From Kordiimonadales bacterium (GTDB lineage Bacteria; Pseudomonadota; Alphaproteobacteria; Sphingomonadales; Kordiimonadaceae): 39,515 nt of DNA. Below are positions 23,784-33,169 of the stretch, piece after piece. Positions within the stretch are counted from its first letter, which is position 1, and each line of letters begins with the position of its first letter. The notes beneath the pieces are model-generated. The model worked only from the letters and a program-made list of their open reading frames with translations. It had not been told where the DNA came from and did not search any database. Made by a program: the position numbers and the translations under genes. The stretch lies in assembly GCA_015485385.1 (NCBI GenBank), contig WFTS01000016.1, forward strand, positions 1 through 39,515, in the 5' to 3' direction.

Positions 23784-24754
23784 TTATGTGCCTTTGTGCC
23801 AGTTGGGCGCGGTGCGGCAGCGCGGGCTAATCTGTCATTTATGGCGATGCCAACACCTTTGGCCGGGATAGGGGCGACAGCGATAGAGGCTTTGCCGTAT
23901 TCGTCAGCAGTTCTTAATGTTGAAAACAGCTTGCGGGCGGCTTCATGTAAATCCCCGTGTTTGCTGAGTGTTATGTCGCCGGCAATCCGGCCAAAGCCAA
24001 TTAAAATTTCGTCCGGCCCACACGTTTGGGCGTTCAAACGCACAGCAGCATTTGGTGCATAGTGGCTTTTTAATTGGCCGGGTGCGGTGATGGTATCATT
24101 ATCGCGGTCTTTCACTGCGGATCCTGTTACACGGCTAATGTCATCCACAGTGATGGTTCCCGGCCTTAGAAGTATTATGTCATTGTTTGATATGCCGATT
24201 ATGGTGCTTTCAATGCCCACACTCGTGAGCCCACCATCGATTACCAGTGAAATTTTTCCCACCAATCCGTCCAAGACATCTTGTGCCGATGTGGGAGATA
24301 GTTTGCCTGATACATTGGCGCTGGGCGCCGCTATTGGGTGGTCTAACTGGTCAATTACGGTGCGCGCAGTCTTATTTGCAGGGCACCGAACGGCCAGCGT
24401 AGGCAAACCGGCACCAACAATTTCGGGGATTGCGCAGGTTTTCTGCTTAGGGAGCACAAATGTTAGAGGACCGGGCCAAAATTCGTGCATTAATTTCTCA
24501 GCAATTTCCGTTACGGCAACATAGCGCTTGGCCATTTGTATGCTGGAAACGTGGCAAATCAACGGATTATTGGCTGGACGCCCTTTGGCTTCAAAGATAT
24601 TCTGTACCGCATCAGGATTGAGTGCATCAGCCGCAAGACCGTAAACCGTTTCTGTGGGAATAGCCACAAGTTGCCCGGCAATTAAATGCTCGACAGCACG
24701 GTCAATCGCCCCACTTTTATGGGCAGGAATGACTTGGGTTTTGATAAAAGCCAT
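23780..24754 (-). CDS. sua5: L-threonylcarbamoyladenylate synthase, long Sua5 form
   Basis: Makes threonylcarbamoyl-AMP from threonine, bicarbonate and ATP, the first step of t6A formation at tRNA position 37. The 324-residue protein has the YrdC/TsaC catalytic domain (PTETVYGL 33-40, EAKGRPANNPL 56-66, PSANVSG 144-150) and, unlike short TsaC, the C-terminal Sua5 domain (about 200-320) after the linker APGQLKSHYAPN. The start ATG at 24754 follows an AT-rich gap of about 120 bp shared with the divergent acyl-CoA dehydrogenase. It is first in a two-gene operon with the FAD oxidase. Confidence 0.94.
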   Translation of the reverse strand: MAFIKTQVIPAHKSGAIDRAVEHLIAGQLVAIPTETVYGLAADALNPDAVQNIFEAKGRPANNPLICHVSSIQMAKRYVAVTEIAEKLMHEFWPGPLTFVLPKQKTCAIPEIVGAGLPTLAVRCPANKTARTVIDQLDHPIAAPSANVSGKLSPTSAQDVLDGLVGKISLVIDGGLTSVGIESTIIGISNNDIILLRPGTITVDDISRVTGSAVKDRDNDTITAPGQLKSHYAPNAAVRLNAQTCGPDEILIGFGRIAGDITLSKHGDLHEAARKLFSTLRTADEYGKASIAVAPIPAKGVGIAINDRLARAAAPRPTGTKAHK

Positions 24755-24873
24755 GCACTAAATCTCGGTAAAGTTAGACCAACCAGCGGCGCGGCATAGT
24801 ATCACGCGTTGCCTTATTAGCTGATAGGCTAGCAGTTTCTCGCTGGCAATGCCTTTAATTTGGAAAAATGATC

Positions 24874-26649
24874 ATGAGTGACTACCGCGCCCCCTTAGAA
24901 GAGATAAAATTTACCTTAGAAACTATGGGCCAGATGCGCAGTTGGACCAATTTCAAAGGCTTTGAGGAGGCTGGCGAAGATCTTGTGGCCGCCGTTCTTG
25001 AGGAAGCGGGTAAATTAGCAGCTGACGTCATCGCGCCAACCAACCGGACCGGAGATGAGGTCGGCGCACAGTGGCGTGACGGGTATGTGACATTGCCTGA
25101 TGCTTTCAAGCCAATGCATAAAGCTTTTGTGGACGGGGGCTGGCCAACCTTGTCTGCCGACCCCGCTTACGGTGGTCAGGGGTTACCAAGCACACTGTCT
25201 ACAGCGGTTACAGAAATGATTACCTCGGCGAATATGGCCTATAGCCTGTTGCCGCTGTTAACGGCTGGCTCGATTGAGGCGATTGCCGCACATGGCTCTG
25301 ATGAGCAGCGGAAAATATATCTTGAAAAAATGGTTACGGGTGAATGGTCGGGCGCGATGAACCTTACCGAGCCTAGTGCTGGCTCAGATGTGGGGGCTCT
25401 GCGGACAAAAGCTGAACGACAGGCAGATGGCACCTATTTAATCAGCGGCCAAAAGATTTTCATAACATGGGGCGAGCATGATCTATCGGAGAATGTGATC
25501 CATCTGGTGCTTGCGCGGCTTCCAGAGGCACCCGCTGGCACCAAAGGAATTTCCATGTTCCTTGTGCCGAAAATTCTGGTGAATGAGGATGGCAGCCTTG
25601 GTGCGCGAAATGATGTGCGCTGCGTTAGTATCGAGCATAAGCTTGGAATTCACGCCAGCCCCACATGCGTGATGTCGTTTGGCGATGAAGGCAATTGTGT
25701 GGGCTATATTGTCGGTGAAGAAAACCGGGGCATGCGCAATATGTTCACTATGATGAACCACGCACGCGTTGGCATTGGACTGCAAGGGGTTTCTATCGCC
25801 GAGCGGGCGTATCAACAGGCGGTTTCTTATGCTTCAGAGCGAGTACAGTCTGCGGCTATTGGCGACCAATCGCGCGCACCTGTGGCAATTATAAACCACC
25901 CTGATGTGCGCCGTATGCTAATGACCATGCGCGCCACCACAGAGGCCGCGCGTGCGATAATTTACCGCAATGTTTGGGCGCTTGACCGTGCACATCACGC
26001 GGGAACTGAAGCCGAACGACATGCAGCACAAGCTGAAGCCGACTTATTGACGCCCATTTCAAAATCCTATGCGACCGATATAGGTGTTGAGGCTGCTTCG
26101 CTGGGTGTGCAGATCCACGGCGGGATGGGCTTTATTGAGGAAACCGGCGCGGCACAGCATTACCGCGATAGCCGCATTGCGCCGATTTATGAGGGCACAA
26201 ACGGAATTCAGGCGCTTGATTTGATTGGGCGTAAATTAAATATGAATGGCGGCGCACATTGGAAATCGCTCATTGCTGAAATGGCTGAATTTGCAACGGC
26301 CAAGGATAATTCTGATCTGCAAAAGGCTATTGATGCTCTTACTGCGGCGTCTGATCTGCTTTTGGCTAACGGCGTTGAAAATATTGTCGATACGGCATCT
26401 GCTGCCACGCCTTATTTGCGCCTGTTTGCAACGGTGCTTGGGGCATATTTACTTTCCCAGCAAGCAGCAGAGGCTGAACGCCGCTTGGCAGCAAATGAGG
26501 GTAACCCTGCTTTTTTGCGGTCAAAAATTACGACAACCAAATTTTATATCGAACAAATTCTTCCACAAGCTACTGCATTGTTAGCGCCTATTCAGGCTGG
26601 CGCACGCAGCGTAATGGCTATGACTAACGAAGATTTTACTCACGTTTAA
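24874..26649 (+). CDS. Acyl-CoA dehydrogenase, DmdC-like with C-terminal extension
   Basis: A 591-residue flavoenzyme oxidising an acyl-CoA to the 2-enoyl-CoA. The core shows MNLTEPSAGSDVGALRTKAE (FAD binding), IHGGMGFIEETGAAQHYRD and APIYEGTNGIQALDLIGRK, whose Glu is the usual catalytic base. About 130 extra C-terminal residues are typical of the DmdC/FadE5-like class, which includes 3-methylmercaptopropionyl-CoA dehydrogenase of DMSP breakdown and general acyl-CoA enzymes; the substrate is not decidable here. The second ATG (24874) is preferred to 24868 because GGAA lies eight bases before it. It is followed 28 bases later by a metallo-beta-lactamase-fold gene. Confidence 0.93.
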   Translation: MSDYRAPLEEIKFTLETMGQMRSWTNFKGFEEAGEDLVAAVLEEAGKLAADVIAPTNRTGDEVGAQWRDGYVTLPDAFKPMHKAFVDGGWPTLSADPAYGGQGLPSTLSTAVTEMITSANMAYSLLPLLTAGSIEAIAAHGSDEQRKIYLEKMVTGEWSGAMNLTEPSAGSDVGALRTKAERQADGTYLISGQKIFITWGEHDLSENVIHLVLARLPEAPAGTKGISMFLVPKILVNEDGSLGARNDVRCVSIEHKLGIHASPTCVMSFGDEGNCVGYIVGEENRGMRNMFTMMNHARVGIGLQGVSIAERAYQQAVSYASERVQSAAIGDQSRAPVAIINHPDVRRMLMTMRATTEAARAIIYRNVWALDRAHHAGTEAERHAAQAEADLLTPISKSYATDIGVEAASLGVQIHGGMGFIEETGAAQHYRDSRIAPIYEGTNGIQALDLIGRKLNMNGGAHWKSLIAEMAEFATAKDNSDLQKAIDALTAASDLLLANGVENIVDTASAATPYLRLFATVLGAYLLSQQAAEAERRLAANEGNPAFLRSKITTTKFYIEQILPQATALLAPIQAGARSVMAMTNEDFTHV

Positions 26650-26677
26650 ACTGCTTGAGGCCTTAGGACGTATATCT

Positions 26678-27877
26678 ATGACGAAGGACGCAATCTCTAC
26701 TGGAGAACAAGCGGCACCTCAGGCCGAAGCTGAAGTGGTGGACCATTCTGCAACTCTTTATCCGCGCGGTGATGAGGATTTGATTTATCCATTTGAAGCG
26801 ATCCCCAGTGGCGACACAGTTGTTAAGGTGGCTGACGGCCTATTTTGGGCCCGCATCCCGTTGCCTTGGTCTTTGGATCATATCAATGTTTATTTACTGG
26901 ATGAAGGCGATAGCTGGACCATTATTGACACGGGCGCACAAGGCAATACTGGGCGCGCAGCTTGGGAAGCCCTTGAGGTGTCAGTGCTAATGGACAAACC
27001 CATTAGCCACATCGTTTGCACACATATGCACCCTGATCATCTGGGTTTGGCAGGTTGGCTTGCTAAACGTCACGGTGCTAAATTCTCAATGACTCAAAGC
27101 GAATATCTGCTTGCTCAAAATCTTTGGGTAAGCAGCAGCAAGGACTTCCCCGAACAGGAGATGGACTATTTATTTAGGGCTGGTGTTTCGCGCGAATATG
27201 AAGAAAAAATACGGTCAGCGGGTTTTGGCAATTTCAAGCGCGGCGTGCACGAGTTGCCTTACAGTTACAGCCGTATGGAAGACGGCAGTATCCTAAGCTT
27301 AGGAGGGCGCACATGGCGGGTTGTGATTGGGCGAGGCCATTCGCCAGAACATGCGTGCCTTATGTGCCTTGATGAGCCTCTCCTTCTGTCGGGCGATCAG
27401 ATACTACCGCGCATTTCTGCGAATGTTTCAGTTTATGCCCGTGAACCTCTGGCAAACCCATTAGCGCATTGGCTTGCGAGCTTGGACCGCATGTATGGTC
27501 TGAGCGGAGACCCTCTGGTGCTTCCGTCTCATGGCCGTGCATTTAAAGGCTTGGGCAATCGGCTGGATAGTTTGATCAAAAGCCATGACCGCAAGCTTAG
27601 AGAGCTTCATAATTGGTGCCAAGAAGCGCGCACGCCTGTGGAAACTTTCCCCGCCATGTTCCACCGTAAAATCACTGGCTTTGATTTTTTTATGGCGCTT
27701 GGTGAGGCGGTCGCGCATTTACATTTTCTGGAAAGTTTAGGCTTGGCTGACCGTTCTTTTGACGGAGAATTATACCGCTTTAAAACAACAGGAACCCTAG
27801 AAAATATTGATTTTGTGGATGCCGCAAAAGTCCTGCCGGGAATTAACCTACGACCCCTTGATAATTTACCAGTTTAA
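26678..27877 (+). CDS. Metallo-beta-lactamase fold hydrolase
   Basis: A 399-residue MBL-fold enzyme. The metal motif is THMHPDHLGLAG (His116, His118, Asp120, His121), with further ligands in GRGHSPEHACL and SGDQILPRI, the pattern of glyoxalase II-like hydrolases. An N-terminal extension of ~45 residues and a helical C-terminal part (from ~270, SHDRKLRELHNWC) resemble the group that carries a winged-helix tail. The tight spacing after the acyl-CoA dehydrogenase suggests a thioesterase or related step on acyl-CoA metabolites (inference). The start ATG has an AGGA eight to ten bases upstream. Confidence 0.9.
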   Translation: MTKDAISTGEQAAPQAEAEVVDHSATLYPRGDEDLIYPFEAIPSGDTVVKVADGLFWARIPLPWSLDHINVYLLDEGDSWTIIDTGAQGNTGRAAWEALEVSVLMDKPISHIVCTHMHPDHLGLAGWLAKRHGAKFSMTQSEYLLAQNLWVSSSKDFPEQEMDYLFRAGVSREYEEKIRSAGFGNFKRGVHELPYSYSRMEDGSILSLGGRTWRVVIGRGHSPEHACLMCLDEPLLLSGDQILPRISANVSVYAREPLANPLAHWLASLDRMYGLSGDPLVLPSHGRAFKGLGNRLDSLIKSHDRKLRELHNWCQEARTPVETFPAMFHRKITGFDFFMALGEAVAHLHFLESLGLADRSFDGELYRFKTTGTLENIDFVDAAKVLPGINLRPLDNLPV

Positions 27878-27966
27878 CAGCTTGAGAATGTGGAATATGC
27901 TTTACTGTGGTTCGGCTCGGGGCCTATATAGAATGCACATTGATTGAGGATAATGGGAAAAGCAGC

Positions 27967-28224
27967 ATGAGTGAACAAGATGCAAACACTCAGGACATTT
28001 CAGGATTGAGCTTTGAGGATGCCATGGCCGCGCTTGAGCAAGTTGTGGCTCAGTTAGAATCTGGTAACGCCCCGCTTGAACAGTCTATTAATCTTTATAC
28101 GCGCGGCACACAGCTGAAGGCACACTGCGAGGCCAAGTTAAAAGATGCGCAGGCGAAGATTGAAAAAATCACGCTGGATGAAAACGGCAAGGCGACTGGA
28201 ACACAGCCCTTTGACGTGGAATAG
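27967..28224 (+). CDS. xseB: Exodeoxyribonuclease VII small subunit
   Basis: An 85-residue subunit that binds the XseA catalytic subunit in exonuclease VII, which digests single-stranded DNA. The family pattern is clear: LSFEDAMAALEQVVAQLESG, then APLEQSINLYTRGTQL and CEAKLKDAQAKIEKI. The ATG at 27967 has GGGAAAAG upstream; the longer frame from GTG 27907 lacks a ribosome site and family similarity. It is the first gene of the xseB-ispA-dxs-tlyA cluster that is common in alphaproteobacteria. xseA is not in the window. Confidence 0.95.
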   Translation: MSEQDANTQDISGLSFEDAMAALEQVVAQLESGNAPLEQSINLYTRGTQLKAHCEAKLKDAQAKIEKITLDENGKATGTQPFDVE

Positions 28225-28236
28225 AGACAGATATTC

Positions 28237-29130
28237 GTGGAAAATCAGGCACTATTAGAGGCGATGAAGGCAACGTCAGTTGCTGTTGAGCGCGTTTTAG
28301 ACAAGTTTATCAAAATACCAGACACGCCCGAAGGCCGTGTTTTTGAGGCCATGCGCTATTCACTTTATTCAGGTGGCAAACGATTACGGTCTTTGCTTGT
28401 TCTCGCGAGTGCGGAACTTTTTGGAGTTGAACGCGAGCATGCTCTGCGAGTTGCCTCTGCTTTGGAGTGCGTGCATGTTTATTCACTCATTCACGATGAT
28501 CTACCAGCGATGGATGATGATGACGTGCGACGCGGTAAACCTTCGCTTCATATCGCCTTTGATGAAGCAACAGCAATTCTTGCAGGCGATGCTTTATTAA
28601 CGCTCGCGTTTGAAATTTTAGCAGATGAAGATACACACCCTGATCCATATGTACGCACCAAACTGATTTCTGCCCTTGCGAAAGCGTCAGGGGGGCACGG
28701 TATGGTTGGTGGTCAGATGATTGATTTATCAGCGGAGGATCATGCCCTTGACCAACAAGCTGTTTTTCGGCTTCAGAAGATGAAAACTGGCGCGCTTATT
28801 AGCTTTGCTGTTGAGGCTGGGGCGATTATGGCGCGCGCAGGGAAGCCGTTGTATGCGTCCTTGCAAGGATACGCTCGGGATTTGGGGCTTGCTTTTCAAA
28901 TTGCGGATGATCTATTGGACGTGGAAGGCGACGCTGACGAGGTTGGCAAAGCCGTTGGGAAAGACGCTGAGGCCGGCAAGGTCACAATCGTTGGAATGTT
29001 GGGTGTCGAGCGCGCGCGCAGACAAGCACAAATGCTTTCAGAGCAGGCAATCGAACATTTGTCAGAATTTGATGATAAAGCCGCCATTTTACGTGCTATT
29101 GCACATTTTGCTATAAACCGCCGTATGTAA
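28237..29130 (+). CDS. ispA: Polyprenyl (farnesyl) diphosphate synthase
   Basis: Condenses IPP with allylic diphosphates to give farnesyl diphosphate (possibly geranylgeranyl). The 297-residue trans-prenyltransferase has the first Asp-rich motif IHDDLPAMDDDD (Asp87-Asp96, with the bacterial two-residue insertion), the second Asp-rich motif FQIADDLLDVEGD, SGGKRLR near 46-52 for diphosphate binding and GGQMIDL. The start is GTG at 28237, 12 bases after xseB; a weak AGAGACAG serves as ribosome site. The product chain length is inferred from the IspA-type sequence and the neighbouring dxs. Confidence 0.94.
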   Translation: MENQALLEAMKATSVAVERVLDKFIKIPDTPEGRVFEAMRYSLYSGGKRLRSLLVLASAELFGVEREHALRVASALECVHVYSLIHDDLPAMDDDDVRRGKPSLHIAFDEATAILAGDALLTLAFEILADEDTHPDPYVRTKLISALAKASGGHGMVGGQMIDLSAEDHALDQQAVFRLQKMKTGALISFAVEAGAIMARAGKPLYASLQGYARDLGLAFQIADDLLDVEGDADEVGKAVGKDAEAGKVTIVGMLGVERARRQAQMLSEQAIEHLSEFDDKAAILRAIAHFAINRRM

Positions 29131-29198
29131 ACTATTGGCGAAAATAAGCTGCTAGGATAATAAGCGATTGCGCTATAAGTCGCATAAAGGAAGTTAAC

Positions 29199-31133
29199 TT
29201 GACCGTACGGCCCGATACACCGTTGCTGGATACAGCCCCAACGCCAAATGACTTACGCAAGTTACCGCGTGAAAAATTGCGCCAGCTTTCTGATGAGCTA
29301 CGCGCCGAAGTTATCAGCGCGGCATCCGTTTCCGGGGGGCATTTTGGTGCGGGTTTAGGCGTGGTTGAGCTAACGGTCGCGCTACATTATGTATTCAACA
29401 CACCTGAAGATCGCTTGATCTGGGATGTGGGCCACCAAGCTTATCCGCATAAAATCCTGACGGGCCGGCGCGATAGAATTCGGTCCATACGCCAAACTGA
29501 TGGTTTGGCCCCCTTCACTAAGCGCGGAGAAAGCGCCTTTGACCCGTTTGGCGCTGGGCATTCCTCAACATCTATCAGTGCTGCGCTTGGTATGGCTGTG
29601 GCTAATAAAATCGCGGATAAGCCCGGGCGCGCGATTGCGGTGATAGGTGATGGTGCCATGAGTGGCGGCATGGCCTATGAGGCCATGAACAATGCGAAAC
29701 AGGCGGGCAATAAGCTTATTGTGATCCTGAATGATAATGATATGTCGATCGCACCTGCCGTTGGCGGGTTAAGTGCATATTTGGCACGCATTATCAGCTC
29801 GGAAACTTTCCTTAGCGTGCGCGGGTTTGGTAAAAAAATCATTGAGATGCTGCCGCGGGCATTGGCTGATAGGGCCAGACTTTGGGAAGAAACAGCACGG
29901 GGTTTAGCGCTTGGAGGCGGGACCCTGTTTGACGAACTAGGCTTCTATTATGTTGGCCCTATTGATGGCCATAATTTAGATCATCTGTTGCCGGTTCTGG
30001 AAAATGTACGCGACGCGGTTGACGGCCCAATATTGGTGCATGTGGTGACCGAAAAGGGTAAAGGTCATCCGTTCGCTGAACCAAATACCGAGAAGTATCA
30101 CGCTGTTCCTCAGTTTGACTTGGTCACTAAGGAACGTAAAAAATCCACGCCAAAATCACCGACATTCACAAATGTTTATGCGGATGCCTTGATCAAAGAA
30201 GCGAGTGATGATGAGAAAATTGTGGCGATTACAGCAGCGATGCCGTCTGGCACAGGTATTGATAAATTCGCGGAGGCCTTCCCGGACCGTAGTTTTGATG
30301 TGGGTATTGCCGAGCAACATGCGGTGACATTTGCAGCGGGGATGGCCGCAGAAGGCTATAAGCCATTTGTAACTATTTATTCTACATTCTTGCAGAGGGC
30401 ATATGACCAGATTGTCCATGATGTAGCCGTGCAAAATTTGCCTGTCCGGTTTGCGATTGACCGCGCTGGCCTTGTGGGGGCTGATGGTCCAACGCACGCA
30501 GGAAGTTTTGATGTTACCTATCTGGCCAGTCTACCCAACTTTGTTGTCATGGCTGCCGCAGATGAGGCTGAACTTGTTCATATGGTCGCAACAGCGGTGT
30601 CAATTGATGATAGGCCGTCTGCTGTTCGGTATCCGCGAGGTGAGGGGCCTGGGGTTGAGATACCGCTTAAAGGCGAAATTTTAGAGATCGGAAAAGGCCG
30701 GATTGTCAAAAGGGGCAGCTCGGTTGCGATTGTCTCGTTGGGGGCTCGCCTAAGTGAAGCCCTGAAAGCGGCAGATGAACTTGAAGCACGCGGTCTTTCA
30801 ACTACGGTTGCTGATGCCCGCTTTGCCAAACCTGTTGACGAGAAAATGCTGCGCGATTTGGCTGCAAGCCATGATTTGTTGATCACTGTTGAGGAAGGGT
30901 CGATCGGCGGGTTTGGGGCTCATGTGATGGATTTCTTAGCTGAAACGGGTATCAGCGACGGCGCTTTGAAGGTGCGCGCCCTTAAACTTCCAGATACCTT
31001 TATTGACCACGGCAAACCAGATGAAATGTATGAAGCCGCAGGCTTGAACGCCTCGGGTATTGTTTCTGCCGTCTTAAAGGCGCTTGGCCGTAACGATCTT
31101 GGGCAAACAAGTGTGGCGGCCTCCAATCAATAA
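29199..31133 (+). CDS. dxs: 1-deoxy-D-xylulose-5-phosphate synthase
   Basis: First enzyme of the MEP pathway, joining pyruvate and glyceraldehyde 3-phosphate with thiamine diphosphate. The 644-residue protein shows [10 protein letters not shown] (His48), the TPP motif [20 protein letters not shown] (GDG 150-152), the pyrimidine-domain Glu in [31 protein letters not shown] and the transketolase C-terminal domain. All three domains are complete. The start is TTG at 29199 with a strong AAAGGAAG site five bases upstream; no ATG is available before the conserved region. Together with ispA it supplies isoprenoid precursors. Confidence 0.96.
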   Translation: MTVRPDTPLLDTAPTPNDLRKLPREKLRQLSDELRAEVISAASVSGGHFGAGLGVVELTVALHYVFNTPEDRLIWDVGHQAYPHKILTGRRDRIRSIRQTDGLAPFTKRGESAFDPFGAGHSSTSISAALGMAVANKIADKPGRAIAVIGDGAMSGGMAYEAMNNAKQAGNKLIVILNDNDMSIAPAVGGLSAYLARIISSETFLSVRGFGKKIIEMLPRALADRARLWEETARGLALGGGTLFDELGFYYVGPIDGHNLDHLLPVLENVRDAVDGPILVHVVTEKGKGHPFAEPNTEKYHAVPQFDLVTKERKKSTPKSPTFTNVYADALIKEASDDEKIVAITAAMPSGTGIDKFAEAFPDRSFDVGIAEQHAVTFAAGMAAEGYKPFVTIYSTFLQRAYDQIVHDVAVQNLPVRFAIDRAGLVGADGPTHAGSFDVTYLASLPNFVVMAAADEAELVHMVATAVSIDDRPSAVRYPRGEGPGVEIPLKGEILEIGKGRIVKRGSSVAIVSLGARLSEALKAADELEARGLSTTVADARFAKPVDEKMLRDLAASHDLLITVEEGSIGGFGAHVMDFLAETGISDGALKVRALKLPDTFIDHGKPDEMYEAAGLNASGIVSAVLKALGRNDLGQTSVAASNQ

Positions 31134-31150
31134 AAACCAAAGGTTTAATC

Positions 31151-31894
31151 GTGGCTAAAGTTCGCGCAGACGTCGCACTGGTTGACCGAGGATTAGTGGA
31201 CTCGCGCACGCGCGCACAGGCTTTGATTATGGCGGGTGTGGTTTTTTCCGGCGAGACCAAAATCCTAAAGGCAGGCCAGCAAATCAAAGAAGATCAGCCG
31301 TTAGACGTGCGCGGTAAGGATCATAATTGGGTCAGTCGGGGCGGGTTAAAGCTGGAGAAGGCCCTGAAGGAATTCGGTGTTGACCCTCAAGGACTAACAG
31401 CGATTGATGTTGGGGCCTCTACAGGCGGTTTTACCGATGTACTGTTGCAAGGCGGCGCCAATCATGTGTTTGCGGTTGATGTCGGGCGCGGGCAATTGGC
31501 GTGGAAACTGCGCGGTGATGACAATGTGACAGTCTTGGAGAAAACCAACGCGCGTTATTTAACGGATCAACATATCCCGCAAACCGTTGATATTGTTGTG
31601 TGTGATGCCAGTTTTATCTCACTACGCACAGTTCTGCCTACGGCGATGGGCTTCGTTAGGCCCGGAGGCAAACTTATTGCGCTGATCAAGCCGCAATTTG
31701 AAGTGGGTAAAAATAATGTGGGCAAGGGCGGTGTCGTACGCGATCCGGCCCTGCATAAGGCAGTTTGCGATGATATCACTGATTGGCTGAACGCTGTGCC
31801 GGGCTGGCGCGTTGCAGGATTAACAGAAAGCCCGATCAAAGGCCCCGAAGGCAATATCGAATTTCTGATTTACGGCGAAAAGCAAAATGACTGA
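31151..31894 (+). CDS. tlyA: TlyA family rRNA 2'-O-methyltransferase
   Basis: A 247-residue protein with an N-terminal S4 RNA-binding domain (1-~60: RADVALVDRGLVDSRTRAQA) and an FtsJ/RrmJ-type methyltransferase domain (80-240) with SAM motif AIDVGASTGGFTDVLLQGGA (84-103), FAVDVGRGQL and LIKPQFEVG. TlyA of Mycobacterium methylates 16S and 23S rRNA riboses; it was first named as a hemolysin, a role not supported here. The start is GTG at 31151, 17 bases after dxs. The end overlaps the next methyltransferase by eight bases. Confidence 0.94.
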   Translation: MAKVRADVALVDRGLVDSRTRAQALIMAGVVFSGETKILKAGQQIKEDQPLDVRGKDHNWVSRGGLKLEKALKEFGVDPQGLTAIDVGASTGGFTDVLLQGGANHVFAVDVGRGQLAWKLRGDDNVTVLEKTNARYLTDQHIPQTVDIVVCDASFISLRTVLPTAMGFVRPGGKLIALIKPQFEVGKNNVGKGGVVRDPALHKAVCDDITDWLNAVPGWRVAGLTESPIKGPEGNIEFLIYGEKQND

Positions 31895-33152
31895 AATCCT
31901 TGAAGTAAAAATCACCGCACTTGGGGCGCAGGGTGACGGCATTGGCGCACATGACGGTACTCCGGTGTTTGTGCCCGGCACCGCGCCGGGCGATCTGGTG
32001 CGTGCGGTTATCAGTGAAAAACGTCGCAACGGCATTTACACTCAGCTTGAGGCGATTGTAGAACCGTCTGCTGACCGGATTGAACCGGGCTGTAAACATT
32101 TTAACAAATGCGGCGGCTGTCAGCTTCAGTTTCTAAGCGGCGACACCTACCGCCGATGGCTGAAAGAGCGCGCTGAGATGACCTTGTCGCACCGGGGCTT
32201 GCCACTAGATGTAATCGCTGAGCCCATCATAAGCCCACCAAAGTCTCGCCGCCGGGTGGCGCTAAAGGCACTGCAAATGCCGGGGCGATTGATCCTTGGA
32301 TTTAACGAACGCCAGAGCCACAAGCTGGTTGATGTCACTGAGTGCCCGGTGACGCGCGAGGAAATACTGGCTGTATTGCCAGCGTTGCGTACAGTTTTGA
32401 AATCGGTGCTGAAAAAGCGCATGACGGCTGATATTCACCTTACCCTAAGCGGTACCGGGGTGGATATGTTGGTAGACTCTGCTATGGAGCTAGATTTGGC
32501 TGCTCGCGAACAGTTGGTTGATTTTGCCAACGCCGAGGATATTGCCGCGATACATTGGCGGGATCAGGGGTTTGTTGATCCGGTGATCATTCGCCGTGAG
32601 CCGGTGATGACCTTATCTGGGGTGCGTGTGCCGTTGGCCCCAGCAGCCTTCATTCAGGCGACAGAGGATGGCGAAGCCGCACTGGTGAGAGAAGTTGTGA
32701 CAGCCTGTGAAGGGTACGCAAGGGTAGCAGACTTATTTTGTGGTCTTGGTACCTTTTCATTTCCGTTAGCGAAAAATCATCAAGTGTTGGCCGTTGAAGG
32801 AGCAAAACAACCGCTCGAAGCGTTGAAATTGGGCTTAAATCAGGCCACAGGCTTGCGCCAAGTGCTCGCACAGCACCGTGACTTATATCGCCGCCCCATG
32901 ACCGCAGATGAATTAGCCGCTTTTGACGTGGTTGTGTTCGATCCGCCGCGCGCGGGGGCGAAGGAACAAGCTGCTGAACTGGCAAAATCACAAGTGAAGC
33001 GTATTGTCGCGGTCTCTTGTAACCCCAACAGTTTTGGCCGGGATGCACGTACACTGGTGGATGGTGGCTATATTTTGGAAAAGTTAGTGCCGGTTGACCA
33101 ATTTTTATGGTCCCCACATCTGGAACTGGTTGGTGTGTTTACCCGTCCGTAA
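31887..33152 (+). CDS. Iron-sulfur 5-methyluridine RNA methyltransferase (RlmC/RlmD/RumA family)
   Basis: A 421-residue TrmA/RumA-type enzyme. The TRAM domain (~1-60) starts with EVKITALGAQGDGIG. The [4Fe-4S] cysteines are Cys69, Cys75 and Cys78 (GCKHFNKCGGCQLQ), with a fourth in DVTECPVT. The SAM domain has VADLFCGLGTFSFPLA and VVFDPPRAGAKEQ, and the catalytic cysteine lies in VAVSCNPNSF. The natural target is a uridine in 23S rRNA in known relatives; which base is modified here is not decidable. It is co-translated with tlyA (overlap of eight bases), making a pair of RNA methyltransferases. Confidence 0.92.
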   Translation: MTEILEVKITALGAQGDGIGAHDGTPVFVPGTAPGDLVRAVISEKRRNGIYTQLEAIVEPSADRIEPGCKHFNKCGGCQLQFLSGDTYRRWLKERAEMTLSHRGLPLDVIAEPIISPPKSRRRVALKALQMPGRLILGFNERQSHKLVDVTECPVTREEILAVLPALRTVLKSVLKKRMTADIHLTLSGTGVDMLVDSAMELDLAAREQLVDFANAEDIAAIHWRDQGFVDPVIIRREPVMTLSGVRVPLAPAAFIQATEDGEAALVREVVTACEGYARVADLFCGLGTFSFPLAKNHQVLAVEGAKQPLEALKLGLNQATGLRQVLAQHRDLYRRPMTADELAAFDVVVFDPPRAGAKEQAAELAKSQVKRIVAVSCNPNSFGRDARTLVDGGYILEKLVPVDQFLWSPHLELVGVFTRP

Positions 33153-33169
33153 CAAAAGGTACAGTCCGA

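Noticed and set aside
31151..31894. Hemolysin/virulence label for the TlyA protein
   Set aside because: The S4 and FtsJ domains identify an rRNA methyltransferase; nothing in the sequence suggests a pore-forming toxin.
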